Shown here piece by piece: positions 18,230 to 27,659 of a stretch of DNA of 64,000 nt. The position numbers were made by a program, and so were the translations under genes. The notes under the pieces are model-generated. The model worked only from the letters and a program-made list of their open reading frames with translations, was not told where the DNA came from and made no database searches. Numbering within the stretch: position 1 is the first letter of the stretch; each line of letters starts with the position of its first letter. The stretch spans positions 930,001 through 994,000 of the forward strand of contig NZ_AP027922.1 in NCBI RefSeq assembly GCF_030296835.1. Direction: 5' to 3'. The stretch comes from Pseudoalteromonas sp. MM1 (GTDB lineage Bacteria > Pseudomonadota > Gammaproteobacteria > Enterobacterales > Alteromonadaceae).

Positions 18230-18252
18230 CGCCGTAACAGCAAGTTACGGCG
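18230..18252. terminator. Hairpin after the RND operon
   Basis: CGCCGTAAC and GTTACGGCG form a perfect 9-bp stem with a five-base loop, just beyond the minus-strand stop of the pump gene. The T-tract is poor, so termination efficiency is uncertain. Confidence 0.55.
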
Positions 18253-18266
18253 CAATATAAGCTCAG

Positions 18267-21200
18267 TTAAACTTCTTCGCTGTTTTTTAGCGGGTGGGAG
18301 TCGGCTTGTTTATTAAGCTTTTGCTGTAAAAACTCTGGTGATTGCGTGTTGCGTGCGAGGGCAAAATACGCAGCAGGCACAACATAGAGCGTTAGCAATG
18401 TTGATACAATAACGCCTGTAAATACCACCACACCAATCACCATACGGCTCTCTGCGCCTGGGCCTGATGCTAATACTAAAGGCACTGCGCTCATTACCGT
18501 AGTTAATGAGGTCATTATTATTGGGCGCAGGCGCTGAGTGGCAGCTTGCAAAATAGCCTCGCTAAATTCTACGCCTTTATCGCGCAGTTGGTTGGTAAAT
18601 TCAACGATTAAAATACCATTTTTAGCGCTTAAGCCTATCAGCATTACAATACCTATTTGGCTATAAATATTAAGCGTTAAGCCTGTTGCCCATAGACCAA
18701 ACATAGCACCCATTAGGCCAAGCGGTACTGTTAGCATAATGACAAACGGGTGCATAAAGCTTTCAAATTGCGCTGCTAATACTAAAAAGGTCACGGTAAG
18801 GGCAAGCACAAATACATAGGTCATGGCCGATGCACCTTCGTAAAATAATTGCGATTCACCTTTGTAGTCTACGGCGCCGTCTATGTCGTTTTCCTCAACG
18901 GCGACTTTGTTTAAAAAGTTAAGCGCTTGTTCAAGTGTATACCCATCTGCAAGATTAGCGCTTAGTGTGATGGCGCGCATCCGGTTATAACGGTTTAAGC
19001 GCGATGCTGTGGCTTCTTCTTTTAAGCTGATAAGGCTATCTAGTGGGACCAGCTCACCGCTGCGCGACTTAAGGTAAATATTTGAAATATCAGTAGGGTT
19101 TGTAAAGTCTTGTTTAGTACCTTTTAAAATAACATCGTATTCTTCGCCGCGGTCAATAAAAGTGGTTACACGGCGCTGGCCTAACATGGTTTCAAGCGTG
19201 GTGCCGACATCGGATACCGATACACCTAAATCGGCCGCTTTGTTTTTATCTATGCTGACTAAAAATTGTGGAAAGGTTTCTTTGTAGTCGTGATCGATTC
19301 TTACCAAGCCAGGGTTCTTTTCTGCACGCTCTATAATTCGGTCGCGCCAATCGGCAAGCTGTTCGTAATCGTTACCTTGCAGTACAAACTCAATAGGGCG
19401 AGAAGAGCCGCCACCGCCAATACCACGGCGCATAATAGCAAAAGCACGTACGTCTGTTACCTCGGTCATTTTAGCGCTTATTTCGTCCATTACTTCCCAA
19501 GTAGAACGCTTGCGTTTATCCCAATCGGCCATGCCAACAATGGCAACACCGCCACTGCCGCCCCAACCAGGAACACGCACTAAAACTCGGCTTAATTCGC
19601 CTGCTTCTGAGTAAGGGAGGAGGCGCTCTTCTATTTTTGCCATGTTAGCCGCGTTATTTTCATAACTTGCGCCTTCAGGGCCGCTCATCATAATAAAAAA
19701 GGTACCGCGGTCTTCTTTTGGCGTAAGCTCAGAGGGCACTTGTAAAAACAACGAGTAGCTAACAAAACCAGCAAGCACTAGGCTTATCATTAGGCCCCAT
19801 TTTTTAGTCATATTTGAGGTAAGCGATTGGCGGTAACTATTTTCAATTTTGCTAAAAACGCGGTCCATCCATTGGCTAAACTTACTTTCTTTTTCTGACG
19901 CTTTTAAAACTTTAGAACATAGCGCCGGCGAGAGCGTAAGGGCTGTAATACTAGAGAAAAACACCGCGGCACTTACAGCCATTGCAAACTCTGTAAATAA
20001 GGCACCAATGCGCCCATCCATAAATACTAAAGGCACAAACACCGAAATAAGCACAAGCGTTGTGGCTATTATTGCAAATCCCACTTCGCGGGCACCTCTA
20101 AAGGCGGCTAATAAAGGCGGCTCACCAAGCTCTATACGGCGGTGAATATTCTCAAGCATTACAATAGCGTCATCAACTACCAAACCGATTGCTAGTACTA
20201 GTGCAAGTAGAGTTAATAAGTTTATTGAATATCCCATGGCAAGTAAAAACATAAAGCTGCCTACAAGTGCTACGGGCACCGTAACGGCAGGGATAAGCGT
20301 AGCGCGAATATTGCCTAAAAAGATAAAAATGATTAACACCACTAATCCCATAGAAATGGCAAGTGTGCTGTATACCTCGCTGATTGACTCTTTTATAAAA
20401 ACAGAGGAGTCGTAGCTGTCTTGAATCGTGGTGCCTTCTGGCAAGTTACGTTTTATTTTTTCAAGCTCACTGCGGGCGTTGTCTACCACTGTTAAGGTGT
20501 TAGCTTTAGCTTGCTTTACTATGCCAAGGCCAATCATGTTACGGCCGTTACCACGGAATAGGCTTTCATCGTCGGCGGCTTCTAAATGTACATCGGCAAC
20601 TTCACCTAAGCGCACAAGGTAGCCGTCTTCACCGCGTTTAATAACCAAGTTTTGAAAATCACGTTGGTCTTTATAACTACGTGCTGTACGTACAGTAAAG
20701 TCGCGGTCGATGGATTCAATTTCACCTGCTGGTAGCTCTACGTTTTCGCTGCGTAGGGTGTTTTCTATATCGCTTGAAGTGATCCCACGAGCAGCCATGG
20801 CTTGGCGATTTAGCCAAATTTTCATGGCGTATTGGCGCTCACCACCAATACGTACATTTGAGACGCCATCTACAACGGCTAATCGGTCAACAATAAAGCG
20901 TTGTGCATAATCGCTCAATTGCAACGAGTTCATAGTTTCACTGTTTAGTACAAACCAAGCAATAGGGCTCTCGTCGCTGTTTGACTTAGATACCTCTGGC
21001 GGGCGAACTTGCTCTGGTAAGTTATCTAGTGCGCGAGCAACTCGCTCTCGTACATCGTTTGAGGCTGCGTCAATATCACGGCTAATATCAAACTCAATAA
21101 CAATATTAGAGCGTCCATTTCTACTTGAAGAATTAATACTTTTAATGCCTTCAATGCCCGATATCCGGTTTTCTAATATTTGCGTTATTTTTGTCTCGAC

Positions 21201-21374
21201 TATTTCTGCCGAAGCACCGGTGTAGTCAGTACTAATACTGACAATAGGCGTTTCAATATCTGGGTATTCTCTAAGTGGCAGCATTGAAAACGCTACCAAG
21301 CCAAATGTTAGCAGTAGTAAGTTTATTACTATGGCAAAAACAGGGCGTTTAACACTCGTATCTGTAATTTTCAC
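18267..21374 (-). CDS. RND-family efflux pump, inner-membrane subunit
   Basis: A 1035-aa protein of the HAE-1 type (AcrB/MexB relatives) that exports hydrophobic compounds with proton import. It starts with a membrane segment after SVKRPVFAIVINLLLL, and has two large periplasmic domains and twelve helices. The paired aspartates of helix 4 are present in LVVDDAIVMLEN near residue 405. The gene lies 3 nt after its membrane-fusion partner. No TolC-like outer-membrane gene is adjacent, so it presumably uses one encoded elsewhere. The substrate is unknown. Confidence 0.93.
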   Translation of the reverse strand: MKITDTSVKRPVFAIVINLLLLTFGLVAFSMLPLREYPDIETPIVSISTDYTGASAEIVETKITQILENRISGIEGIKSINSSSRNGRSNIVIEFDISRDIDAASNDVRERVARALDNLPEQVRPPEVSKSNSDESPIAWFVLNSETMNSLQLSDYAQRFIVDRLAVVDGVSNVRIGGERQYAMKIWLNRQAMAARGITSSDIENTLRSENVELPAGEIESIDRDFTVRTARSYKDQRDFQNLVIKRGEDGYLVRLGEVADVHLEAADDESLFRGNGRNMIGLGIVKQAKANTLTVVDNARSELEKIKRNLPEGTTIQDSYDSSVFIKESISEVYSTLAISMGLVVLIIFIFLGNIRATLIPAVTVPVALVGSFMFLLAMGYSINLLTLLALVLAIGLVVDDAIVMLENIHRRIELGEPPLLAAFRGAREVGFAIIATTLVLISVFVPLVFMDGRIGALFTEFAMAVSAAVFFSSITALTLSPALCSKVLKASEKESKFSQWMDRVFSKIENSYRQSLTSNMTKKWGLMISLVLAGFVSYSLFLQVPSELTPKEDRGTFFIMMSGPEGASYENNAANMAKIEERLLPYSEAGELSRVLVRVPGWGGSGGVAIVGMADWDKRKRSTWEVMDEISAKMTEVTDVRAFAIMRRGIGGGGSSRPIEFVLQGNDYEQLADWRDRIIERAEKNPGLVRIDHDYKETFPQFLVSIDKNKAADLGVSVSDVGTTLETMLGQRRVTTFIDRGEEYDVILKGTKQDFTNPTDISNIYLKSRSGELVPLDSLISLKEEATASRLNRYNRMRAITLSANLADGYTLEQALNFLNKVAVEENDIDGAVDYKGESQLFYEGASAMTYVFVLALTVTFLVLAAQFESFMHPFVIMLTVPLGLMGAMFGLWATGLTLNIYSQIGIVMLIGLSAKNGILIVEFTNQLRDKGVEFSEAILQAATQRLRPIIMTSLTTVMSAVPLVLASGPGAESRMVIGVVVFTGVIVSTLLTLYVVPAAYFALARNTQSPEFLQQKLNKQADSHPLKNSEEV

Positions 21375-21377
21375 CGA

Positions 21378-22439
21378 TTAACCCTCAACACTTACTTTGC
21401 TACCGGGGCGAATTTTAATAATGCCTTCGGTAATCACTTGCACACCATCGCTAAGGCCTTCATCAATCGCTACCCAGCCGTTATTTCTGCCAGCAACATG
21501 CACTTCTACCTTATTGGCAATGCCCTCTTTTACTTGGTATACGAAATGTTTATCTTGCAGTGGGATCACGGCTTTTTCTGGCACCATAAGCGCCTGATTA
21601 CTACTGAGCTCAAGGGCGGTATTTAAAAGCATTCCTGGGCGCAATAACCCCGATTTATTAGCAAAGCTTGCGGTTACTTCAACACTGCGAGTAATCGAGT
21701 CGATACGCGAACTAATATGGGTCACTTTGCCGGTAAATGTCCGCTCTGGGTAAGCATCGTTTTGGGTATGAACTTTCATACCTAACCTAAGTTGAGATAA
21801 ATATTTTTCAGGGACTTTAAAGTCAACTTTTATAATACTAATATCATCAAGCGTTGTAATAATTGTATCGCTACTTACATAAGCACCAACCGATATTTCT
21901 CGTTTGCCTAGCAAGCCAGAAAACGGCGCAGTAATTAGCATTTCATCAAGTTTGGTTTTAGCGCTTTCTAGTTGGGCTTGCGTGGCATCTACGCGAGAAA
22001 GTTGTTCTTCTAATAATGATTTAGCGGTAGATTGCGTGCGTGAAAGCTCAGTAAGCCGGCTTAATTGACGCTTTTCTTCTTTTATGTTGATGTTTAGCTC
22101 TTTTACAGCGTATTGCTCTTGTTGATTTTGCAGTTGCACAAGGCGTTGGCCTTTACTGACTAAGTCGCCATCTTTAAAATAAATATGGGTAACATAATCG
22201 CTTTGTGCGCTTTTTATATAAATGGCTTGGTTTGCGCGTGCACTGCCTATGGCTTCAATCATAACGGTGTTTTCTTGAGACGATACCGTATGAGCGATAA
22301 CCTGTGTGGCTGTATCATTTGAATTAGATTGTTCACCATGGCTAGATGGCAAATATAAGTACACACTTAAAATAACAAGAAGTGTAATTAAAAATGGAAA
22401 AAGGGCTTTACCTGACTGTTTTAGATACATCGTTTTCAT
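21378..22439 (-). CDS. RND efflux membrane-fusion protein
   Basis: A 353-aa periplasmic adaptor anchored by one N-terminal helix (FPFLITLLVILSVYLYLP). The order is lipoyl half (IYIKSAQSDYVTHIYFKDGDLVSKGQRL), a coiled-coil hairpin around residues 100-160, second lipoyl half (APFSGLLGKREISVGAYV) and beta-barrel. It is the first gene of the two-gene pump operon. No dedicated regulator gene is adjacent. Confidence 0.92.
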   Translation of the reverse strand: MKTMYLKQSGKALFPFLITLLVILSVYLYLPSSHGEQSNSNDTATQVIAHTVSSQENTVMIEAIGSARANQAIYIKSAQSDYVTHIYFKDGDLVSKGQRLVQLQNQQEQYAVKELNINIKEEKRQLSRLTELSRTQSTAKSLLEEQLSRVDATQAQLESAKTKLDEMLITAPFSGLLGKREISVGAYVSSDTIITTLDDISIIKVDFKVPEKYLSQLRLGMKVHTQNDAYPERTFTGKVTHISSRIDSITRSVEVTASFANKSGLLRPGMLLNTALELSSNQALMVPEKAVIPLQDKHFVYQVKEGIANKVEVHVAGRNNGWVAIDEGLSDGVQVITEGIIKIRPGSKVSVEG

Positions 22440-22676
22440 ACCTGAAAATAAATTGTAAGTATTGTACGAAATAAGACCGTGAAAAGGCGGTTATGTGTCT
22501 CATAAATTTGTGCGTTAGGCGTAAAAATAAATGAGACTAATTACTTGTTCCCATTTAACACTAAAATTATGATAAAACGATGAAGCAACCACCGCAGTGT
22601 AAAACCTGTTTAACAATGAGAAAAATAATACTTTGGGGTATTGTTATGTTTTTATTTTATATGGTTTTTTACCAAT

Positions 22677-23381
22677 ATGGGTAAGCCGAGTTCAATAATA
22701 AAATATAGAGCGCAAGGCTCGCGCAATGGCATTGAAGTGCTTACTGTAGGCAGCATAGGTTTAGCTTTTATTATGCTGTTTAATTTACTGCGCCCAGGTG
22801 AAATTAGCTTAATAGAAATTTTTTTAGTAAGTATGTGCATAGCGGCTATTTTTATTGGTTTTTTAAAAACACAAGAACCGTATTACAGTTTACTGCTTAG
22901 TGAGTCCTTACTTGTGTATCAGCATAAATATGGTCAGTGGCAGTTAGATGTTAGTAACCTACACCACAGCGGTATACCTAAGGTGGCTGACGGCCTTGAA
23001 CACCTTGAATTAAACGCAGTGGGTTTAAAACTCAATGATATGGACGAATTTTTAAGCGCAATGCACCCACGCATTGCCGGGAAATTACTGATAGAGCAGC
23101 GTAATTTATTTATGCAAGCTGTTCAAAAACATTGCAAAAATGGCAATTGCCCATCAGAATGGTTAATAGAAGATACACATTACATCTCCCCTGAAGGATT
23201 TAGCTATACTGGACTTATAGCTATGTTTGCTAACAGAGCCAAACACCTAGAGTTGTTAACGGGATATAACTTACTGTTACCCGCAAGTGTATTAGAGACA
23301 GACATTTGGTCGTTTAGTGCCGATTTAAACAAATGGAAACGCGCACCTGAACGGTTTATAGCATCGCAAGTTGGACACTAA
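22677..23381 (+). CDS. Conserved membrane-anchored protein, DUF2982-like
   Basis: Two hydrophobic segments near the N-terminus (about residues 22-40 and 47-64) are followed by a soluble domain rich in charged residues. I believe it is a DUF2982 protein, a family of unknown function in Alteromonadales and Vibrionales, on the basis of the IKYRAQGSRNGIEVL start and overall plan. I prefer the ATG at 22677 (MGKPSSIIKY, 234 aa) to a TTG at 22641 that would add an aberrant hydrophobic leader. Confidence 0.7.
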   Translation: MGKPSSIIKYRAQGSRNGIEVLTVGSIGLAFIMLFNLLRPGEISLIEIFLVSMCIAAIFIGFLKTQEPYYSLLLSESLLVYQHKYGQWQLDVSNLHHSGIPKVADGLEHLELNAVGLKLNDMDEFLSAMHPRIAGKLLIEQRNLFMQAVQKHCKNGNCPSEWLIEDTHYISPEGFSYTGLIAMFANRAKHLELLTGYNLLLPASVLETDIWSFSADLNKWKRAPERFIASQVGH

Positions 23382-23401
23382 ATGCGATAGTAGGAAAAAT
23401 A

Positions 23402-23734
23402 ATGAGCCAAGAAAGATCTTTTATAAAGAGTGGTCGTAATACCATTATCCATAAAGATAAAAAGCTTGATCTAGTCATTGTAAATGCAGAGCAGCACCCA
23501 CGCATAAAGGTAACTCAAAATGGTTTAGAGCCGTTTAAAGAAGAGTTACCTAAAAACCGGCGCGATGCTAAAGAGCGCTACCTTGAAATAATTAATGTAA
23601 GTAGTGCTGATATTTTTGGTGAAGAAAAACAGCTGTTATTTATCCAAGCGCTGGATGGGCGTGAATACAAAGTAGATTACTCTAAAGTAGGCACTAAGCT
23701 GTTTGTGCGTATTCATCAAGATACGTATATGTAA
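23402..23734 (+). CDS. Small conserved hypothetical protein
   Basis: A 110-aa soluble, basic and charged protein that I do not recognise. There is no signal peptide. The pattern of alternating hydrophobic residues (KYLEIINVSSADIF, LLFIQALDGREYKVDYSKV) suggests a mostly beta fold. It follows the DUF2982-like gene by 20 nt with a recognisable AGGAAAA ribosome site, so the two are probably cotranscribed. An inverted-repeat element starts two bases after its stop. Confidence 0.7.
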   Translation: MSQERSFIKSGRNTIIHKDKKLDLVIVNAEQHPRIKVTQNGLEPFKEELPKNRRDAKERYLEIINVSSADIFGEEKQLLFIQALDGREYKVDYSKVGTKLFVRIHQDTYM

Positions 23735-23735
23735 G

Positions 23736-23940
23736 ACCAATCTGCAATAATACTTAATCATTTTGCGAGGCTAAACGTGTCGCTACCTGCGTTAAAAAGT
23801 TCTTAGTTACGACTGCATGGATGCAGAAGGTAGAGCAATGCAGGAGCAATTGCCAAGAACAACTAAATAGCGAATTTTTTACCAAGTTCTCAACACGTTT
23901 TTCCAGCCTCAAAATAGATCACTTAATTATGCGGATTGGT
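23736..23940. mobile_element. MITE-like inverted-repeat element, 205 bp
   Basis: The left end ACCAATCTGCAATAATACTT and the reverse complement of the right end, ACCAATCCGCATAATTAAGT, are imperfect terminal inverted repeats. The similarity extends inward through TTTTGCGAGGCT versus TTTTGAGGCT and an AACGTGT block in both arms. No open frame of note lies inside and no clear target duplication is seen. This looks like a non-autonomous repeat family of Pseudoalteromonas-type genomes. Confidence 0.75.
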
Positions 23941-24011
23941 ATAACTCTAAATGGCATCTTTATTGCTAGTAATTACACTATAGTAATTATTTGACATTAT
24001 AGGTGCGTTTT

Positions 24012-25667
24012 ATGAAGGCGTTTGCTTTTACTCCCCTTATATCTTGCTTTTTATTGGCTGCCTGTGGCGGTGGAGGCGGTGGTAGTGATGACTCTGCGGT
24101 TGAAACCACGGTTAATGCCGGAATCGACCTACAAGTTGTAGAGAAAACAGAGTTTACAATCACCGCGCAAGGCTCACCAGCCGATGGCACTTTTACTTGG
24201 CAGCGCGTTAGTGGCCCATCTGTGGACGGCTTTCCGCTTGAAGGTGCAGAGCAAACAATTACTGCGCCCGATGTAAAAGCCGATAGTGAACTTGTACTAT
24301 CAGTAAGCTATCAAACAGATAGCGGTAGCTTAGTTAGTGACACCGTGAGCATATTCATTACCTCAAGCAATCAGTTACCGCTTGCTGTTGTTAGTCAAAC
24401 AGCTCCAGAAACACTGCCTTCAACCTATAATGACACCGTAACGTTAAGCGCTGAAGAGTCGAGCGATCCTGACGAAAATGGCCAAATTAATAGCTATCAG
24501 TGGCAATTAATTTCAGGCCCTGATCTAGATATAACCGACTTTGACAATTCAACGGTAAGTTTTAGCCACCCGCTGTTGGAATCAAATACTAATTTAATAT
24601 GGCAATTAAGCGTTACTGACGACGAGGGCGGCGAGGCAAGTACTGAATACAGTATGACACTCAATAAAACCGATGAGCTAGTTGTAGCCAATGCAGGGGA
24701 TGACCAAAACGTAGAAGAATTTGAGGAAGTGACCTTAGATGCAAGTGAAAGTGACACCCTAACAGATACGTTTTCGTGTAGCTGGCAACAATTAACAGGC
24801 AATGCCGAAACGCTGGCAAATGCTAGCCAATGTACCACGACATTTTTTGCCTCCGACGTTGATTTAGATACGACTTTGAGCTTTGAGGTCACAGTTACCG
24901 ATTCTAAAGGACGCACTGACATCGATACCGTATTTATTGACGTATCGCCAAAAGCTCTTGGATTAATTAACGATAGTGGATTAGGTGAGTGTTTTAACAA
25001 TACGCAGCGTATCAATTGCCAAAGTAGTGATTTTCCGGGGCAAGATGCAGAGCTTGGTCGAGACAGCTTTGCTAACCAGCTAGATAAAGCAGGTCAAGGT
25101 AACCTTGCGTTTGACTACACTAAGCTAAACCAGTTTGCCGATGAAGTCGCTGATGATAGTGACAATTTTACTTGTATACGCGACAACGTAACAGGGCTTG
25201 TATGGGAGGTTAAAAGTGTAGAATCAGGCACGCTCCCTAATACCACCTTACGCGATGGCCAAAATCATTACTTTTGGGATTTAGGTACGACCACCTTTAC
25301 CGATACAAGCACCGCTAATACCACCTGCCCAGATGATACAAGCTGTGGTGTGCAAACTTATATAAATGAAGTGAACGACTTAGATTTCTGCGGCGGTACC
25401 AATTGGCGCTTACCAACTTACACTGAGCTGTTGAGCTTAATTGATTATGGCAAGCAGGGCGAAAACGTATTAATTGATGAAGCGTTTTTTCCTAATATGC
25501 CAGAAGCAGGCGCTATAGATGATGTGAATTTACCTTACTGGACATCGCAAACTGCAGCCGATGGTACCAGCTTATCGCAAGCGTACATTATAGATATGAG
25601 CAACGGGAATGACTTAGCCTACCCGAAAGAAAAATACGCGTATGTACGTTTAGTCAGAAGCCGATAG
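24012..25667 (+). CDS. Lipoprotein with Ig/PKD-like repeats and DUF1566 domain
   Basis: A 551-aa surface or periplasmic lipoprotein. The ATG at 24012 gives a short signal with lipobox LLAAC followed by a polyglycine linker (CGGGGGGSDD). Three Ig/PKD-like repeats follow (residues about 30-290), each with TFTWQRVSGP, SYQWQLISGP or SCSWQQLTG at the core strand. The C-terminal 220 residues are a DUF1566 (Lcl-type) domain: GLVWEVKS, NWRLPTYTELLSLID, PYWTSQTA and YVRLVRSR. Such domains occur in exported adhesin-like proteins; the binding target is unknown. The next gene, 9 nt on, encodes a second DUF1566 protein. Confidence 0.85.
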   Translation: MKAFAFTPLISCFLLAACGGGGGGSDDSAVETTVNAGIDLQVVEKTEFTITAQGSPADGTFTWQRVSGPSVDGFPLEGAEQTITAPDVKADSELVLSVSYQTDSGSLVSDTVSIFITSSNQLPLAVVSQTAPETLPSTYNDTVTLSAEESSDPDENGQINSYQWQLISGPDLDITDFDNSTVSFSHPLLESNTNLIWQLSVTDDEGGEASTEYSMTLNKTDELVVANAGDDQNVEEFEEVTLDASESDTLTDTFSCSWQQLTGNAETLANASQCTTTFFASDVDLDTTLSFEVTVTDSKGRTDIDTVFIDVSPKALGLINDSGLGECFNNTQRINCQSSDFPGQDAELGRDSFANQLDKAGQGNLAFDYTKLNQFADEVADDSDNFTCIRDNVTGLVWEVKSVESGTLPNTTLRDGQNHYFWDLGTTTFTDTSTANTTCPDDTSCGVQTYINEVNDLDFCGGTNWRLPTYTELLSLIDYGKQGENVLIDEAFFPNMPEAGAIDDVNLPYWTSQTAADGTSLSQAYIIDMSNGNDLAYPKEKYAYVRLVRSR

Positions 25668-25676
25668 GAGAGAACC

Positions 25677-26195
25677 ATGAAAACACGCTTACTATTTTCA
25701 ATGGCTGTATTTAGCGCCAGCTTTCAGCTAGCCGCGGCGCAAACGTGTTACGACGGAGCGGATACTACAACGCCAACCACTCGCTTTACCCTTAATGACG
25801 ATGGCACCGTGTTAGATACTGAAACTGGCCTAATGTGGCAACGTTGTAGCTACGGACAAGTTTACGATAGCGACACTGAAACTTGTACAGGTTCTACGCC
25901 ATCACTTAATTGGCAAGAAGCGCTGAGAGGCGCAGAAAACGACACTACCGCTGACTACGATGATTGGCAAGTGCCTAATATTAAAGAACTTGCCAGTATT
26001 TTAGAACACAGCTGCACCGAGCCAAGCATTAACGAAGAAGTGTTTTTAGGTACAAGATTGCAAAACTACTGGAGTAACACCTCTGGCGTAAGCACGATGA
26101 GCTCAGCATGGGTTTACCAATTTGATAGCGGACTCAATAGTTTACATGCTAAAACTAGTGACGTGTATTTACGTTTAGTGCGTTACGAAAACTAG
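25677..26195 (+). CDS. Secreted DUF1566 protein
   Basis: A 172-aa exported protein with signal peptide (MKTRLLFSMAVFSASFQLAAAQ), then a single DUF1566 domain: TGLMWQRCSYGQ, WQVPNIKELASILEH, NYWSNTSG, AWVYQFDSG and VYLRLVRYEN. Several cysteines suggest disulfides. It lies 9 nt downstream of the lipoprotein with the same domain, so the two form an operon and may be partners. Its TAG stop is formed by the TA target dinucleotide plus the first G of an adjacent MITE. Confidence 0.85.
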   Translation: MKTRLLFSMAVFSASFQLAAAQTCYDGADTTTPTTRFTLNDDGTVLDTETGLMWQRCSYGQVYDSDTETCTGSTPSLNWQEALRGAENDTTADYDDWQVPNIKELASILEHSCTEPSINEEVFLGTRLQNYWSNTSGVSTMSSAWVYQFDSGLNSLHAKTSDVYLRLVRYEN

Positions 26196-26553
26196 GGCCT
26201 GTTGACCTTTCAGGGTTATAATTTGTTCAATCTAAGGGCTATTTAATCGCGGCGTGAGGTTTGTAACCTAGTGGGCTCGATAACTGCTCCTGCGTTATTC
26301 TAATGACTTACATCCATGTAAGAATAAGTAAAAACCGAGTAAAACTTCCGCGTCCTGCTCACGCCCCTTACCTACATCCATGTAGGCAACAAAGAGGAAA
26401 TTGCCCTTAGGCAGAACCCTTTGGGCAGCGCCTGTTTGGCATTTATACGTCGTTATCGCCTATTTATGGGGAACAACCACACTACATAGGCTCTGCCTTG
26501 CCTAAATACCAAATAGGCTGCTGCAAATTCAACCTCGAAAGGTCAACAAGCCC
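26195..26553. mobile_element. MITE-like element, 359 bp, with TA target duplication
   Basis: Terminal inverted repeats GGGCCTGTTGACCTTTC (left) and GGGCTTGTTGACCTTTC (reverse complement of right) differ at one base. A TA dinucleotide flanks each end (26193-26194 and 26554-26555), the footprint expected for Tc1/mariner or IS630-type mobilisation. Inside are two palindromes, CTTACATCCATGTAAG and CCTACATCCATGTAGG, sharing the same core. There is no coding capacity, so it depends on a transposase elsewhere. Confidence 0.82.
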
Positions 26554-26590
26554 TAAGTAAATAAAATAGCCAAGCATTTAGCTTTAATAC

Positions 26591-26622
26591 AAAAGCGCCG
26601 CTAAATTTAGCGGCGCTTTTTT
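26591..26622 (+). terminator. Terminator displaced from the DUF1566 operon
   Basis: AAAAGCGCCGCTAAA and TTTAGCGGCGCTTTTTT make a long GC-rich stem with a T-run. It was presumably the original terminator of the DUF1566 operon, now pushed about 360 bp away by the MITE. Confidence 0.85.
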
Positions 26623-26730
26623 GTTTTACATAAATTTACGTTATTTCAATAATAAAGCGTATACAACGTTGTTACTTTGTCGTTTTTTTTGCCATTATAG
26701 GCCGAGTTTTAATGACGAAGGAACATTGCG

Positions 26731-27648
26731 GTGTATTTAAGCTACTTTGGCTTGAGCGAAAAGCCATTTTCGATCTCGCCCAACCCCCATTATTTATTTT
26801 TAAGCGAACGCCATAAAGAGGCACTTGCCCACTTAACCTATGGTTTAGGCGAAGATGGCGGGTTTGTATTGCTCACTGGCGAAGTGGGAACAGGCAAAAC
26901 CACGATTACCCGTAGCATGTTAGAGCAATTGCCACAAAACACACAAGTTGCGATGATCCATAACCCAGCTTTGTCGGAACTTGAGCTTTTGGCCAGTATT
27001 TGCGATGAGCTAAATATTACTTACGATGCCACAAACGCCACCCTTAAAAGTTTAACCGACATAATTAAGCAGCACCTAGAGGCTAATAATAAAGCGGGCG
27101 GGCACACTATTTTAATTATTGATGAAGCGCAGCTCCTTGCCCCCGATGTGCTTGAGCAATTGCGACTGCTAACCAACATAGAAACTGATCATAAAAAGCT
27201 ATTACAAATTGTATTAGTGGGTCAACCAGAGCTTCAGGCATTATTAAAACGTACTGAGCTTAGGCAGTTAGCACAGCGAATTACAGCACGGTATCATTTA
27301 TTACCGCTCACCCAAGGGCAAACGGTTGCGTATATAAAGCATCGTTTACATATTGCGGGGTGTGATAAAGGCGTGTTTTCGCTCGATGCTATGCAAGCTG
27401 TGCATCAGTTAACTGGCGGCATTCCACGTTTAATGAATTTAGTGTGTGAGCGCGCGTTAGTTGGGGCTTTTTCTAAGCAGCAGCTTATTGTAGATAGTGA
27501 TATTATAAAACAATCTGCGCAAGAATCCTTGCCCATGGACTTTGTGGCTACGCAGACTAATGCGCCTAAATCCACAGGCCGTATTTATTATTACTTAGCA
27601 TTTGCTGCTTTATTTGCAGTGGGTGTGGGTATGTCGTTTATTATATAG
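26731..27648 (+). CDS. gspA: GspA/ExeA-type AAA ATPase
   Basis: A 305-aa ATPase of the ExeA/MshM group. The start MYLSYFGLSEKPFSISPNP is diagnostic; Walker A GEVGTGKTT is at residues 50-58 and Walker B ILIIDEAQ near residue 134. One C-terminal membrane helix ends the protein. In Aeromonas, ExeA pairs with ExeB to insert the type II secretin through peptidoglycan. The peptidoglycan-binding domain that follows the helix in ExeA is absent here, making it MshM-like in size. The GspB-like gene 11 nt downstream supports the GspA role. The start codon is GTG. Confidence 0.85.
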   Translation: MYLSYFGLSEKPFSISPNPHYLFLSERHKEALAHLTYGLGEDGGFVLLTGEVGTGKTTITRSMLEQLPQNTQVAMIHNPALSELELLASICDELNITYDATNATLKSLTDIIKQHLEANNKAGGHTILIIDEAQLLAPDVLEQLRLLTNIETDHKKLLQIVLVGQPELQALLKRTELRQLAQRITARYHLLPLTQGQTVAYIKHRLHIAGCDKGVFSLDAMQAVHQLTGGIPRLMNLVCERALVGAFSKQQLIVDSDIIKQSAQESLPMDFVATQTNAPKSTGRIYYYLAFAALFAVGVGMSFII

Positions 27649-27659
27649 TTAGGTAATTT

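Noticed and set aside
19266..20910. Several plus-strand frames antisense to the RND pump gene.
   Set aside because: Shadow frames of a long conserved gene on the other strand.
22497..22537. GTCTCAT...ATGAGAC inverted repeat upstream of the pump operon, considered as a repressor site.
   Set aside because: Seven-base arms 27 nt apart with no known regulator match and no regulator gene adjacent.
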